The notes under the pieces were generated by a model. That model did no database searches and was not told the origin of the DNA. It worked only from the letters and a program-made list of their open reading frames with translations. Both the position numbers and the translations under genes were made by a program. Positions 1 through 5,324 of a stretch of 9,554 nt of DNA are shown here, one piece after another (position 1 is the first letter of the stretch; each line of letters begins with the position of its first letter). The stretch is from Caldilinea sp. GTDB lineage: Bacteria; Chloroflexota; Anaerolineae; Caldilineales; Caldilineaceae. The stretch is from positions 1 to 9,554 of the forward strand of contig JAPLGY010000471.1 in the NCBI GenBank assembly GCA_026389955.1, given 5' to 3'.

Positions 1-1
1 G

Positions 2-166
2 CGCGACGACTTCCAGCTGCCGGGGATGATCATGGCGCTGCTCGAGCAGGTCCCTGCTGTCGGCAACCACCTCGAGATCGACGGCTACCGTCTGGAGGTC
101 GTCGACATGGACGGGTGGCGGGTCGACAAAGTGCTGGTGCAGAAGGTCCCCTCGACAAACAGTTGA
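2..166 (+). CDS. C-terminal fragment of a CorC/HlyC (CNNM-type) family protein
   Basis: This is the last 54 codons of a gene that begins upstream of the window. The peptide reads as the CorC_HlyC domain found at the C-terminus of hemolysin-like/CNNM membrane proteins. Features seen are an LPGMIMALLEQVP segment, then a VGNHLEIDGYRLEVVDMDG block and a final RVDKVLVQK strand, matching the family pattern in which G-x-I-x-x-L-L-x-x-x-P precedes G-x-x-x-E-x-x-G-x-x-F/L-x-V-x-x-x-D-G. In full-length members this domain follows a DUF21 membrane domain and two CBS domains, and the proteins act in the membrane, often linked to Mg/Co efflux. Those parts lie outside the window and cannot be checked. The TGA stop is embedded in the -35 element of the next gene. 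Confidence 0.8.
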   Translation, partial: RDDFQLPGMIMALLEQVPAVGNHLEIDGYRLEVVDMDGWRVDKVLVQKVPSTNS

Positions 167-192
167 CCGGAGGCCCCTCGCCGCTGTAGGAT
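163..192 (+). promoter_or_regulatory. Sigma-70-like promoter of the SDR-dehydratase operon
   Basis: TTGACC at 163-168 (five of six to TTGACA) and TAGGAT at 187-192 (four of six to TATAAT) are separated by 18 bases. Transcription would start near 199, leaving a leader of about 55 bases. The -35 hexamer contains the stop codon of the upstream CorC-type gene. Prediction from sequence only. Confidence 0.45.
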
Positions 193-253
193 CAAAGCAA
201 CGTGAAAAAACCAGTTCAGAACCTTTCCATCCATCTCCACAAGGACGACCCTC

Positions 254-985
254 ATGCAACAGACTCTGACCGACAAAGTTGTCATCATCACGGGCGCCAG
301 CTCCGGCATCGGTGCGGCCACGGCGCGGGCGCTGGCGCGAGAGGGCTGCCAGCTGACCCTGGCGGCCCGTTCGACCAGCCGCCTCGAACAGCTGGCCGAA
401 GAACTTGGCCGCTCGCGGACACTGGTTGTGCCGACCGATCTCACCGACGGCGCCGCAGTTGTCGCCATGGTCGAACAGACCGTGGCCCGCTTCGGTCGCG
501 TCGACGTGCTCTTCGCCAATGCCGGCATCTACATTCCGGGCCAGGTCGCAGACGGGGACCCTGAGGCCTGGGCCACCCTGATGGATGTCAACGTCGACGG
601 CGTGCTGCGCTCCGTGCATGCGGTCCTGCCCCATCTGCTGGCTCAAAAATCGGGCGATATCTTGGTGACCAGCTCGATCTCGGGGCTGATCGACATTCAC
701 TGGGAGCCGGTCTACAGCGCCTCCAAACATGCCATCCAAGGCTTTGTCCATACCCTGCGTCGGCAGGTTGCCGCACAAGGCATCCGTGTCGGGGCGATCG
801 CCCCAGGGATGGTGGCCAACGAACTCTGGGGCTTTACCGACCCGGCCCAGATCGCTGCGATGGCGGAGCGCCATGCCAGCCTGACTTCGGAGGATGTGGC
901 CGAGGCCGTGGTCTTCATGCTCTCGCGGCCAGCCCATGTCACCATCCGCGACCTGGTCATGCTCCCCCAAAACCAGGATCTGTAG
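254..985 (+). CDS. SDR family NAD(P)-dependent oxidoreductase
   Basis: This is a classical short-chain dehydrogenase/reductase of 243 residues, the usual length for the family: a soluble Rossmann-fold enzyme that oxidises or reduces a hydroxyl/carbonyl group. The cofactor motif TGASSGIG is at residues 13-20, D62 follows the fourth strand, and NAG is at 89-91. The catalytic residues are N114, S141, Y154 and K158 (YSASK), followed by the PG motif at 184-185. An Arg at residue 39 after the second strand (AARS) suggests NADP preference, which is inference. ATG 254 is supported by AAGGA at 241-245, eight bases upstream. The stop is only six bases before the next gene, a PLP-dependent dehydratase, so the two are probably co-transcribed and may act on related hydroxy-amino acids. 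YdfG-type hydroxy-amino-acid dehydrogenases belong to this superfamily, but the substrate cannot be read from the sequence. Confidence 0.9.
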   Translation: MQQTLTDKVVIITGASSGIGAATARALAREGCQLTLAARSTSRLEQLAEELGRSRTLVVPTDLTDGAAVVAMVEQTVARFGRVDVLFANAGIYIPGQVADGDPEAWATLMDVNVDGVLRSVHAVLPHLLAQKSGDILVTSSISGLIDIHWEPVYSASKHAIQGFVHTLRRQVAAQGIRVGAIAPGMVANELWGFTDPAQIAAMAERHASLTSEDVAEAVVFMLSRPAHVTIRDLVMLPQNQDL

Positions 986-991
986 AAGAAA

Positions 992-1957
992 ATGCCTTTG
1001 GAGCTCTTTCCAGCAATCCTCGCCGCAGCGCAGCGCATCCGCCCGTTTGTGCGGGCGACCCCCCTAGAAGAATCGCTCGCACTGAGCGAGGCTGGCGGCG
1101 ACCGGGTTCTGCTCAAGCTGGAAAATTTCCAGCACACAGGCTCTTTCAAGGTGCGCGGGGCCTTCAACAAGCTGCTGGCGCTGCCCCCAGAAGTTCTGGC
1201 CCGCGGCGTGGTGGCAGCCTCCTCGGGCAACCACGGCGCTGCTGTCGCCTACGCGCTGCACAAACTGCGGGCCCCCGGGCTGGTCTTCGTGCCCGAACAG
1301 ACAGCAGCGACCAAACTGGCGGCAATTCGCCGGTTCGGCAGCGCAGTCTGCCTGTGCGGACAGGACACCGTCGTGGCCGAGACGTCGGCCAGGGCCTACG
1401 CCGCCGAAGAAGGTCTGGTCTATCTCTCCCCCTACAACGATTGGGAAGTTGTCGCCGGGCAGGGCACGCTGGGCGCAGAGATCGCCCACGACCTGCCCGC
1501 CGTCGAGACGATCTACGTCACTGTCGGCGGCGGCGGGCTGGTCGGAGGCATCGCCGGATGGTTCAAAGCAGGGCCTGCCACACGCCCTCCCGTCCGCATC
1601 GTCGGCTGCCAGCCCACCCACTCGCCGGTGATGGCCGCATCGGTGCAAGCTGGCCGGATCGTCGAGCTGGAATCGCTCCCCACCCTGTCGGACGGCAGCG
1701 CCGGCGGCATCGAGCCGGGCGCGCTGACCTTTGCCCTCTGCCAACAATGGGTCGACGACTGGATCCAGGTCGACGAAGCGGAAATCGCTGCCGCTGTCCG
1801 GCTGGTCGCCGCCACCCACCATCAGCTGATCGAAGGGGCTGCCGGCGTCGCCGTGGCCGCCTATCTCAAAGACCCCGAGCGCCGACAGGGACGACAGGTC
1901 GCCATCGTCCTGTGCGGCGCCAACCTGGATTTGGAAACGCTCAGATCGATCTTGTAG
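992..1957 (+). CDS. Threonine/serine dehydratase, PLP fold-type II
   Basis: This is a 321-residue enzyme of the tryptophan-synthase-beta (fold II) PLP family, closest to threonine ammonia-lyase, serine dehydratase and serine racemase. These remove the hydroxyl and amino groups of threonine or serine to give a 2-oxo acid and ammonia. PLP would be bound by K53 in the GSFKVRGA motif. SSGNHGAA at 77-84 contacts the substrate carboxylate, and the glycine loop GGGGLVGG at 179-186 holds the phosphate. LCGAN at 307-311 places C308 at the position contacting the PLP ring nitrogen. It lacks a C-terminal ACT-like regulatory domain, so it resembles the short catabolic or racemase-type enzymes rather than feedback-regulated IlvA. 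Hydroxyectoine-type EutB and 3-hydroxyaspartate lyases are alternatives. It follows the SDR gene by six bases with a weak AGAAGAA ribosome site, consistent with translational coupling. Confidence 0.88.
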   Translation: MPLELFPAILAAAQRIRPFVRATPLEESLALSEAGGDRVLLKLENFQHTGSFKVRGAFNKLLALPPEVLARGVVAASSGNHGAAVAYALHKLRAPGLVFVPEQTAATKLAAIRRFGSAVCLCGQDTVVAETSARAYAAEEGLVYLSPYNDWEVVAGQGTLGAEIAHDLPAVETIYVTVGGGGLVGGIAGWFKAGPATRPPVRIVGCQPTHSPVMAASVQAGRIVELESLPTLSDGSAGGIEPGALTFALCQQWVDDWIQVDEAEIAAAVRLVAATHHQLIEGAAGVAVAAYLKDPERRQGRQVAIVLCGANLDLETLRSIL

Positions 1958-1996
1958 CTGTTTTCAAGCTGCAACCGCTCCGTCCGGGGCGCAGGC

Positions 1997-2776
1997 TCAG
2001 CGACCGGAAAGCACCACCAAGGTGGCCAGCTGCTGCTGGATGGCGTTCAGCAGCAGCTGGGGCTGCTGTTTCAGATAAAAATGGTCGCCGTCGAAGAGCT
2101 GCGTGCGGAAAGAGCCCGACGTCAGCTGCTGCCAGGCGGCCATCCCCTCCAAGTTCAGATGTGGGTCGTGGCGCCCCCAAAAACAAGCGATCGGGCAGGG
2201 GAGCGGAGGCATTGACGGCTGACGATAGGTCTCCAGCAACGTCATGTCGGCCCGCATCGTCGGCAGCACGAGCGCACGCAGCTCTTTGTCCTGCCAGACC
2301 TCGGAGGGAATTCCGCCGTAGCGGCTCTGCAGCTGGTCCAGGAACTGCAGATCGGGCAGGGCATGCAGGTCGCTGACCGTCCTGGGCCAGTGGGGCGCCG
2401 AACGGCCAGAAACCCACAGCTGGAGCGGCAGCGGCAGCCCCCGCTCGCGCAGCCGGCAGCTCAGCGCATACGCGATGGCAGAGCCCATGCTGTGGCCAAA
2501 GAAGGCATACGGGCGGTCCAGAAAAGGCAGCAACGCCGGCACCAGCGCGTCGAGCAGCTGCTCCATGCTGGTGAGGGCTGTTTCTTTGAAGCGGTCTTCG
2601 CGGCCGGGCAGCTGCACCGCCTGCACCTCAACCGCTGCGGGCAGCTGCTGCCCCCACAGCCGGTAGACCGTAGCGCCGCCCCCTGCATAGGGAAAACAGA
2701 AAAGACGGAACTGAACATCTGGCTGGCGCCGGTAGCAGCGCAGCCAATCGTTGACACGGGTCGTCGTCGCATTCAT
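1997..2776 (-). CDS. Type II thioesterase (GrsT/TesA-like alpha/beta hydrolase)
   Basis: This 259-residue alpha/beta hydrolase belongs to the stand-alone thioesterase family that clears mis-acylated carrier proteins of nonribosomal peptide and polyketide synthases. The family signature FCFPYAGGGA is near residues 26-35, and VQLPGRE at about 54-60. The nucleophile is S96 in GHSMG, with D204 (WGRHD) and H232 (GDHFYL) completing the triad. Length is normal. I chose ATG 2776, which has GGAG about 12 bases upstream and a nearer GGA five to six bases upstream. A TTG at 2794 would add six residues but overlaps that GGAG. The gene is convergent with the dehydratase operon, with 39 bases between stops and no clear terminator. 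No synthase, carrier protein or phosphopantetheinyl transferase is visible in the window, so its partner must lie elsewhere. Confidence 0.9.
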   Translation of the reverse strand: MNATTTRVNDWLRCYRRQPDVQFRLFCFPYAGGGATVYRLWGQQLPAAVEVQAVQLPGREDRFKETALTSMEQLLDALVPALLPFLDRPYAFFGHSMGSAIAYALSCRLRERGLPLPLQLWVSGRSAPHWPRTVSDLHALPDLQFLDQLQSRYGGIPSEVWQDKELRALVLPTMRADMTLLETYRQPSMPPLPCPIACFWGRHDPHLNLEGMAAWQQLTSGSFRTQLFDGDHFYLKQQPQLLLNAIQQQLATLVVLSGR

Positions 2777-2854
2777 CTGGATTCCATTCTCCAAGAGGCA
2801 CCCTCATCTGTGTGGTGGCCCCTCCTCACTTCACACTCTGTTCAAACCGATCGT

Positions 2855-2886
2855 ACAACAAAAGAGACCGTCCACAAAGACGGTCT
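2855..2886 (-). terminator. Intrinsic terminator of tRNA-Cys
   Basis: A perfect 8-bp inverted repeat has arms AGACCGTC (2865-2872) and GACGGTCT (2879-2886) around a six-base loop. Read on the minus strand it is followed by CTTTTGTTGT, a T-rich tract. It lies 65 bases beyond the tRNA 3' end in the transcribed direction, so it fits a Rho-independent terminator that isolates the tRNA from the thioesterase gene. Confidence 0.75.
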
Positions 2887-2951
2887 GCGCGTGTGCAGAG
2901 AAAGTTCGACGTTTGTCTGCGGCATTTTTGTTTGAAAGAAAACAGTCACAG

Positions 2952-3022
2952 AGGCGACGGCCGGATTTGAACCGGCGATGGGGGTTTTGCAGACCCCTGC
3001 CTTACCGCTTGGCTACGTCGCC
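2952..3022 (-). tRNA. tRNA-Cys (GCA)
   Basis: A complete 71-nt cloverleaf is visible on the minus strand. The 7-bp acceptor stem GGCGACG/CGTCGCC is perfect. The D arm has a 3-bp stem GCC/GGC with GG in the loop, and the anticodon arm GGGGT-CTGCAAA-ACCCC gives anticodon GCA. The variable loop has four bases, and the T arm GCCGG-TTCAAAT-CCGGC is perfect. The discriminator base is U, as expected for tRNA-Cys. The 3' CCA is not encoded (the next bases are CTG), so it must be added after transcription. The gene stands alone, with its own promoter and terminator. Confidence 0.97.
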
Positions 3023-3023
3023 A

Positions 3024-3032
3024 TGTTATACT
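3024..3032 (+). promoter_or_regulatory. Extended -10 promoter of the zinc-ribbon/cold-shock gene
   Basis: TGT-TATACT at 3024-3032 is an extended -10 (TG-N-TATACT). The -35 region falls inside the tRNA gene and is poor (TTACCG at 3002-3007, 19-base spacer). Transcription would start near 3039, about 42 bases before the ATG, and inside the -10 element of the opposing tRNA promoter. Confidence 0.45.
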
Positions 3033-3034
3033 GT

Positions 3035-3063
3035 AGAGTAACAAGGCATAGAAAAATTGTCAA
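3035..3063 (-). promoter_or_regulatory. Promoter of tRNA-Cys
   Basis: On the minus strand a perfect TTGACA (-35, positions 3058-3063) is followed after exactly 17 bases by TACTCT (-10, positions 3035-3040). The predicted start near 3028 leaves a leader of about six bases before the mature tRNA end at 3022. The -10 is weak but position and spacing are ideal. Confidence 0.65.
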
Positions 3064-3080
3064 ATCGGGAGAACAATTCG

Positions 3081-3449
3081 ATGGCCAAGCCGACCCACAC
3101 AGACGAGATCCTCTACTGTGCACGCTGCGGGATTTCGTTTTTGTGGGCACAGGAGGAGCAGCGCCTGGCAGGCGCCACCCAGCCCCTGCTCTGCCCAGGC
3201 TGCCGCCACCTGCTGCCCCCGCCCGGCCGCGAACGTGGGCAGATCAAATGGTTTGACCGCCGCAAACAGTACGGCTTTGTCGTGCGCGCTGGCCAGCCAG
3301 AGCTCTATCTGCACCGCAGCGAACTCCAAGGGCGCCGGGTGCCGGCCGTAGGCGATCTGGTCGAATTTGCCGTTGCAGTCACCCACAAAGGTCCCCAGGC
3401 GGTCGAGGCCGTGCTGCTCTCGGCGCCCCCTTCTCCCGCCGGGCCGTAG
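3081..3449 (+). CDS. Zinc-ribbon and cold-shock domain fusion protein
   Basis: This is a 122-residue protein with two domains. Residues about 11-48 form a probable zinc ribbon with two Cys pairs, C13-x2-C16 (CARC) and C38-x2-C41 (CPGC). Residues about 53-112 form a cold-shock domain: GQIKWFD at 53-59, an RNP1-like KQYGFVV at 62-68 and an RNP2-like ELYLHRS at 74-80, then GDLVEF at 91-96. Such proteins bind single-stranded RNA or DNA, typically as RNA chaperones in the cytoplasm. The added zinc ribbon may aid nucleic-acid or ribosome contact, which is inference. The ATG at 3081 has GGGAG at 3067-3071, nine bases upstream. A TTG at 3057 is in frame but overlaps the tRNA promoter and lacks a ribosome site. 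The C-terminus is Pro/Ser-rich and short. Confidence 0.85.
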   Translation: MAKPTHTDEILYCARCGISFLWAQEEQRLAGATQPLLCPGCRHLLPPPGRERGQIKWFDRRKQYGFVVRAGQPELYLHRSELQGRRVPAVGDLVEFAVAVTHKGPQAVEAVLLSAPPSPAGP

Positions 3450-3470
3450 TCCCCCCCTCCTGGGGGGGGA
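3450..3470 (+). terminator. C-tract/G-tract hairpin after the cold-shock gene
   Basis: Immediately after the stop codon a run of seven C (3451-3457) faces a run of eight G (3462-3469), closed by T3450-A3470, giving a stem of about eight pairs with a four- to five-base loop. No T-tract follows, so it may act as a Rho-independent-like stop or simply protect the mRNA 3' end. Confidence 0.4.
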
Positions 3471-3489
3471 TGCCCTGTCGGCCCAGCCG

Positions 3490-3498
3490 TGCTATACT
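3490..3498 (+). promoter_or_regulatory. Extended -10 promoter of the universal stress gene
   Basis: TGC-TATACT at 3490-3498 is an extended -10 with no good -35. The predicted start near 3505 gives a leader of about 100 bases before the ATG at 3606. The leader contains short CCCTG/CAGGG and GG-rich repeats, but I cannot assign a riboswitch. Confidence 0.45.
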
Positions 3499-3605
3499 AA
3501 AAGAAGAGATGGCCTCGTGTAGGCTGTTGTTCCCTGTATTGGCCCATGAACTGCTCAGGGTGCGGCCGGTCTCAGGGTTGAATGGCTGGTCAAAGGAGAT
3601 TTGCC

Positions 3606-4121
3606 ATGACAAAACTACGAATTTTGGTGCCCCATGATGGGTCCGCTTTCTGCCGCCAGATTTATCCGTATTTGCTCAAATTCTTCCCGCCGGAACAGGC
3701 AGAACTGGTGCTGTTGCGCGTGGGCGAGCGACCCGTTGCCGGGACGATCACACAGGCACCCCGCCCAGTCAGTCTGGATGTGACGGTGACTGCCTATGCC
3801 TCCAGCCAGGAGGCAACGTTGGCCCTCCACCCCATCTACGCCAGCCAGGAGTGGGAAAGCAGCGAGTCTCTGCTGCGCAGCACCCTGGTAGGAGACGTGC
3901 ACCAGCTCAAAGAGGCTGGCTACACGGTGACTGTCGAGGTGCGCCTTGGGGAATGCGCCGACGAGATTGTGCGCTACGCCCTCCACGACAGCGTCGACGC
4001 CATCGCGATGGCCACCCACTTCCGCACTGGCCTGCAGAAAATGCTGCACGGCAGCGTCGCCCAGGCGCTCTCCGCACACAGCGGGATCCCGCTGTTTACA
4101 GTCCACCCAACCGACGCGTGA
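3606..4121 (+). CDS. Universal stress protein (UspA family)
   Basis: This is a single-domain UspA-like protein of 171 residues, slightly longer than the usual 140-160, with an extra stretch around residues 45-90. The N-terminal strand ILVPHDGS (6-13) carries the conserved D11, and the C-terminal half holds [18 protein letters not shown] (136-153). In ATP-binding members this motif is G-x2-G-x9-G-S/T. Here GS (149-150) is kept, but the two upstream glycines are replaced by A136 and F139, so nucleotide binding may be weakened. AAAGGAG at 3592-3598 is seven bases from ATG 3606. An in-frame ATG at 3582 would include the ribosome site in the coding region and was rejected. The protein is cytoplasmic and expected to respond to stress. 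It is monocistronic and ends before a strong hairpin. Confidence 0.88.
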   Translation: MTKLRILVPHDGSAFCRQIYPYLLKFFPPEQAELVLLRVGERPVAGTITQAPRPVSLDVTVTAYASSQEATLALHPIYASQEWESSESLLRSTLVGDVHQLKEAGYTVTVEVRLGECADEIVRYALHDSVDAIAMATHFRTGLQKMLHGSVAQALSAHSGIPLFTVHPTDA

Positions 4122-4127
4122 GGCGGG

Positions 4128-4168
4128 CGGGCAGCTGCGTGGGCCTTGCATTCCCGCGCAGCTGCCCG
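4128..4168. terminator. Strong bidirectional hairpin between convergent genes
   Basis: A perfect 12-bp repeat, CGGGCAGCTGCG (4128-4139) and CGCAGCTGCCCG (4157-4168), extends inward by TGGG/CCCG (one T-G wobble) to a 16-bp stem with a nine-base loop (4144-4152). It sits in the 57 bases between the stops of the universal stress gene and the aldo/keto reductase gene, so it likely serves both as a transcript end. No T-tract follows on either strand. Confidence 0.6.
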
Positions 4169-4178
4169 TTCTCCAGGG

Positions 4179-5051
4179 CTAGACAAACAGCGGTGTCATC
4201 TGCTGGGCCTGCATCAGCTGTTGCAGCGCAGCATCGGACGGACGAGCTTCAAAACGGCTGGCGGCATCCAGCACCTTGGGCAGCAGTTGGATGTCGCCGA
4301 CGGTGTTCAGGAAGACACCCGGGCGCCCGATCACCCAATGGACGGCCAGGTCGATGTCTGCCTGCTCTTCCAGCGGCTGATACCAGGTGGCGCGCGTGCG
4401 GGGGGTGGTCGCCCACGGGCCACGCGTGATCGACTTGATCGTCTGCAGCGCCACGTTGCGCTCCTGGCAGCTCTTGTAGAGTTGCTCAAAATCGTGCTCG
4501 TAGACTTCGTCCTGCATCAACGTGTACGAATAGGGCAACAACACCGAGTCAAAATCGAAACGGGCCAGGCTGCGCCGGTGCATGGCCGCGATCGTGCGGC
4601 CGTGGCCGGTCACACCGATGAAACGCACCAACCCCTGCTCGCGCGCTTCTACACAGGCCTCCAGCGCCCCCCCCGGGCCCATCGCAGTCTCCCATTCGTC
4701 CGGATGCACCAGCGCATGCAGCTGGATCAGGTCAAACGAATCGACCCGCAGACGGTCCAGAGAGCGGTGGATCTCTTCGCGCGCTGCGGCGTAGCTGCGC
4801 TGGCCTGTCTTGGTCGCCAGAAAAAACTCTTGGCGATGGCGCGCCATCCAGGGCCCGATCCGCAGTTCGGACTCGCCGTAGGAAGCCGCAGTGTCGATGT
4901 GGTTGACCCCATATTCCAACAACAGATCGAGCGTGCGGTCAGCGTCAGCCTGCGAGACCGTGCCCAACGCCGCTGCACCAAACAGCGTGACAGTGCTCAG
5001 GTGTCCGGTCCGCCCAAAGGGACGCTTCTCAATTGGTCTGGCAACTTTCAT
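4179..5051 (-). CDS. Aldo/keto reductase
   Basis: This is a 290-residue member of the aldo/keto reductase superfamily: a soluble TIM-barrel enzyme using NAD(P)H to reduce aldehydes or ketones, or to oxidise sugars in the reverse direction. The catalytic tetrad is visible: D53 in [10 protein letters not shown]58, K81 in ATKTG and H112 in LIQLHAL. GVTGHG at 146-151 corresponds to the family's strand-5 GVSN/GVSG region. The C-terminal [16 protein letters not shown] (249-264) replaces the usual IPG-type cofactor segment. I chose ATG 5051 because AGGAGAG lies about nine bases upstream. A TTG at 5081 would put that site inside the gene. It has its own promoter about 100 bases upstream and is divergent from an enolase-family gene, which suggests a linked role in sugar or sugar-acid metabolism (inference). 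The substrate is unknown. Confidence 0.88.
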   Translation of the reverse strand: MKVARPIEKRPFGRTGHLSTVTLFGAAALGTVSQADADRTLDLLLEYGVNHIDTAASYGESELRIGPWMARHRQEFFLATKTGQRSYAAAREEIHRSLDRLRVDSFDLIQLHALVHPDEWETAMGPGGALEACVEAREQGLVRFIGVTGHGRTIAAMHRRSLARFDFDSVLLPYSYTLMQDEVYEHDFEQLYKSCQERNVALQTIKSITRGPWATTPRTRATWYQPLEEQADIDLAVHWVIGRPGVFLNTVGDIQLLPKVLDAASRFEARPSDAALQQLMQAQQMTPLFV

Positions 5052-5120
5052 CTTGATTTTCTCTCCTCTGCATGGCCGCAAGACACAGCGGGCTGCAAAA
5101 CAAGCACTTTCTGGACAGGC

Positions 5121-5134
5121 TGTAAATTTTTACA
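5121..5134. promoter_or_regulatory. Candidate operator palindrome
   Basis: TGTAAA (5121-5126) and TTTACA (5129-5134) are perfect inverted repeats with a two-base spacer. The site lies 15-28 bases downstream of the predicted start of the aldo/keto reductase transcript, where a bound repressor would block elongation. No regulator gene is present in the window, so the binding protein is unknown. Confidence 0.4.
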
Positions 5135-5155
5135 ACGTACACTCTCTGCATTCAC

Positions 5156-5184
5156 AGTATACCTGCTCTTTGGACTGCTTTCAA
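5156..5184 (-). promoter_or_regulatory. Promoter of the aldo/keto reductase gene
   Basis: On the minus strand TTGAAA (5179-5184) and TATACT (5156-5161) are separated by exactly 17 bases; each is five of six to consensus. The start would be near 5149, giving a leader of about 98 bases containing the TGTAAA/TTTACA palindrome. This is the best sigma-70-like promoter in the window. Confidence 0.7.
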
Positions 5185-5237
5185 AACCGCTTTCGCTGTG
5201 CCCGGCAGCATCGTCTGCGGAGAAATTTCTGGGGTTG

Positions 5238-5246
5238 TGGTACCAT
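5238..5246 (+). promoter_or_regulatory. Possible extended -10 promoter of the enolase-family gene
   Basis: TGG-TACCAT at 5238-5246 has the TG-N extension and a four-of-six -10. No convincing -35 is present. The start would be near 5253. The leader ends in a C/G hairpin (GCCCCC at 5284-5289 with GGGGGC at 5301-5306) just ahead of the ribosome site at 5315-5321. Confidence 0.3.
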
Positions 5247-5324
5247 GCGGTGGTAAGGCCGTTGTGAACAAATGCCCTGTATCGCCCCCCCTCTGCGGGC
5301 GGGGGCCAATCACCGGAGGAGTCG

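Noticed and set aside
1064..1822. Long minus-strand open frame opposite the dehydratase gene
   Set aside because: It lies entirely inside a gene with clear catalytic motifs and is a by-product of GC-rich codon use; its peptide shows no recognisable domain.
1958..1996. Possible terminator between the convergent dehydratase and thioesterase genes
   Set aside because: I found no stem longer than a few pairs and no T-tract on either strand.
3499..3605. Structured leader or riboswitch before the universal stress gene
   Set aside because: Only short, poorly nested repeats are visible and I recognise no riboswitch consensus.
4146..5267. Plus-strand open frame of 373 codons opposite the aldo/keto reductase
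   Set aside because: The minus strand encodes the complete catalytic tetrad; the plus-strand peptide is Arg/Gln-rich without any family motif.
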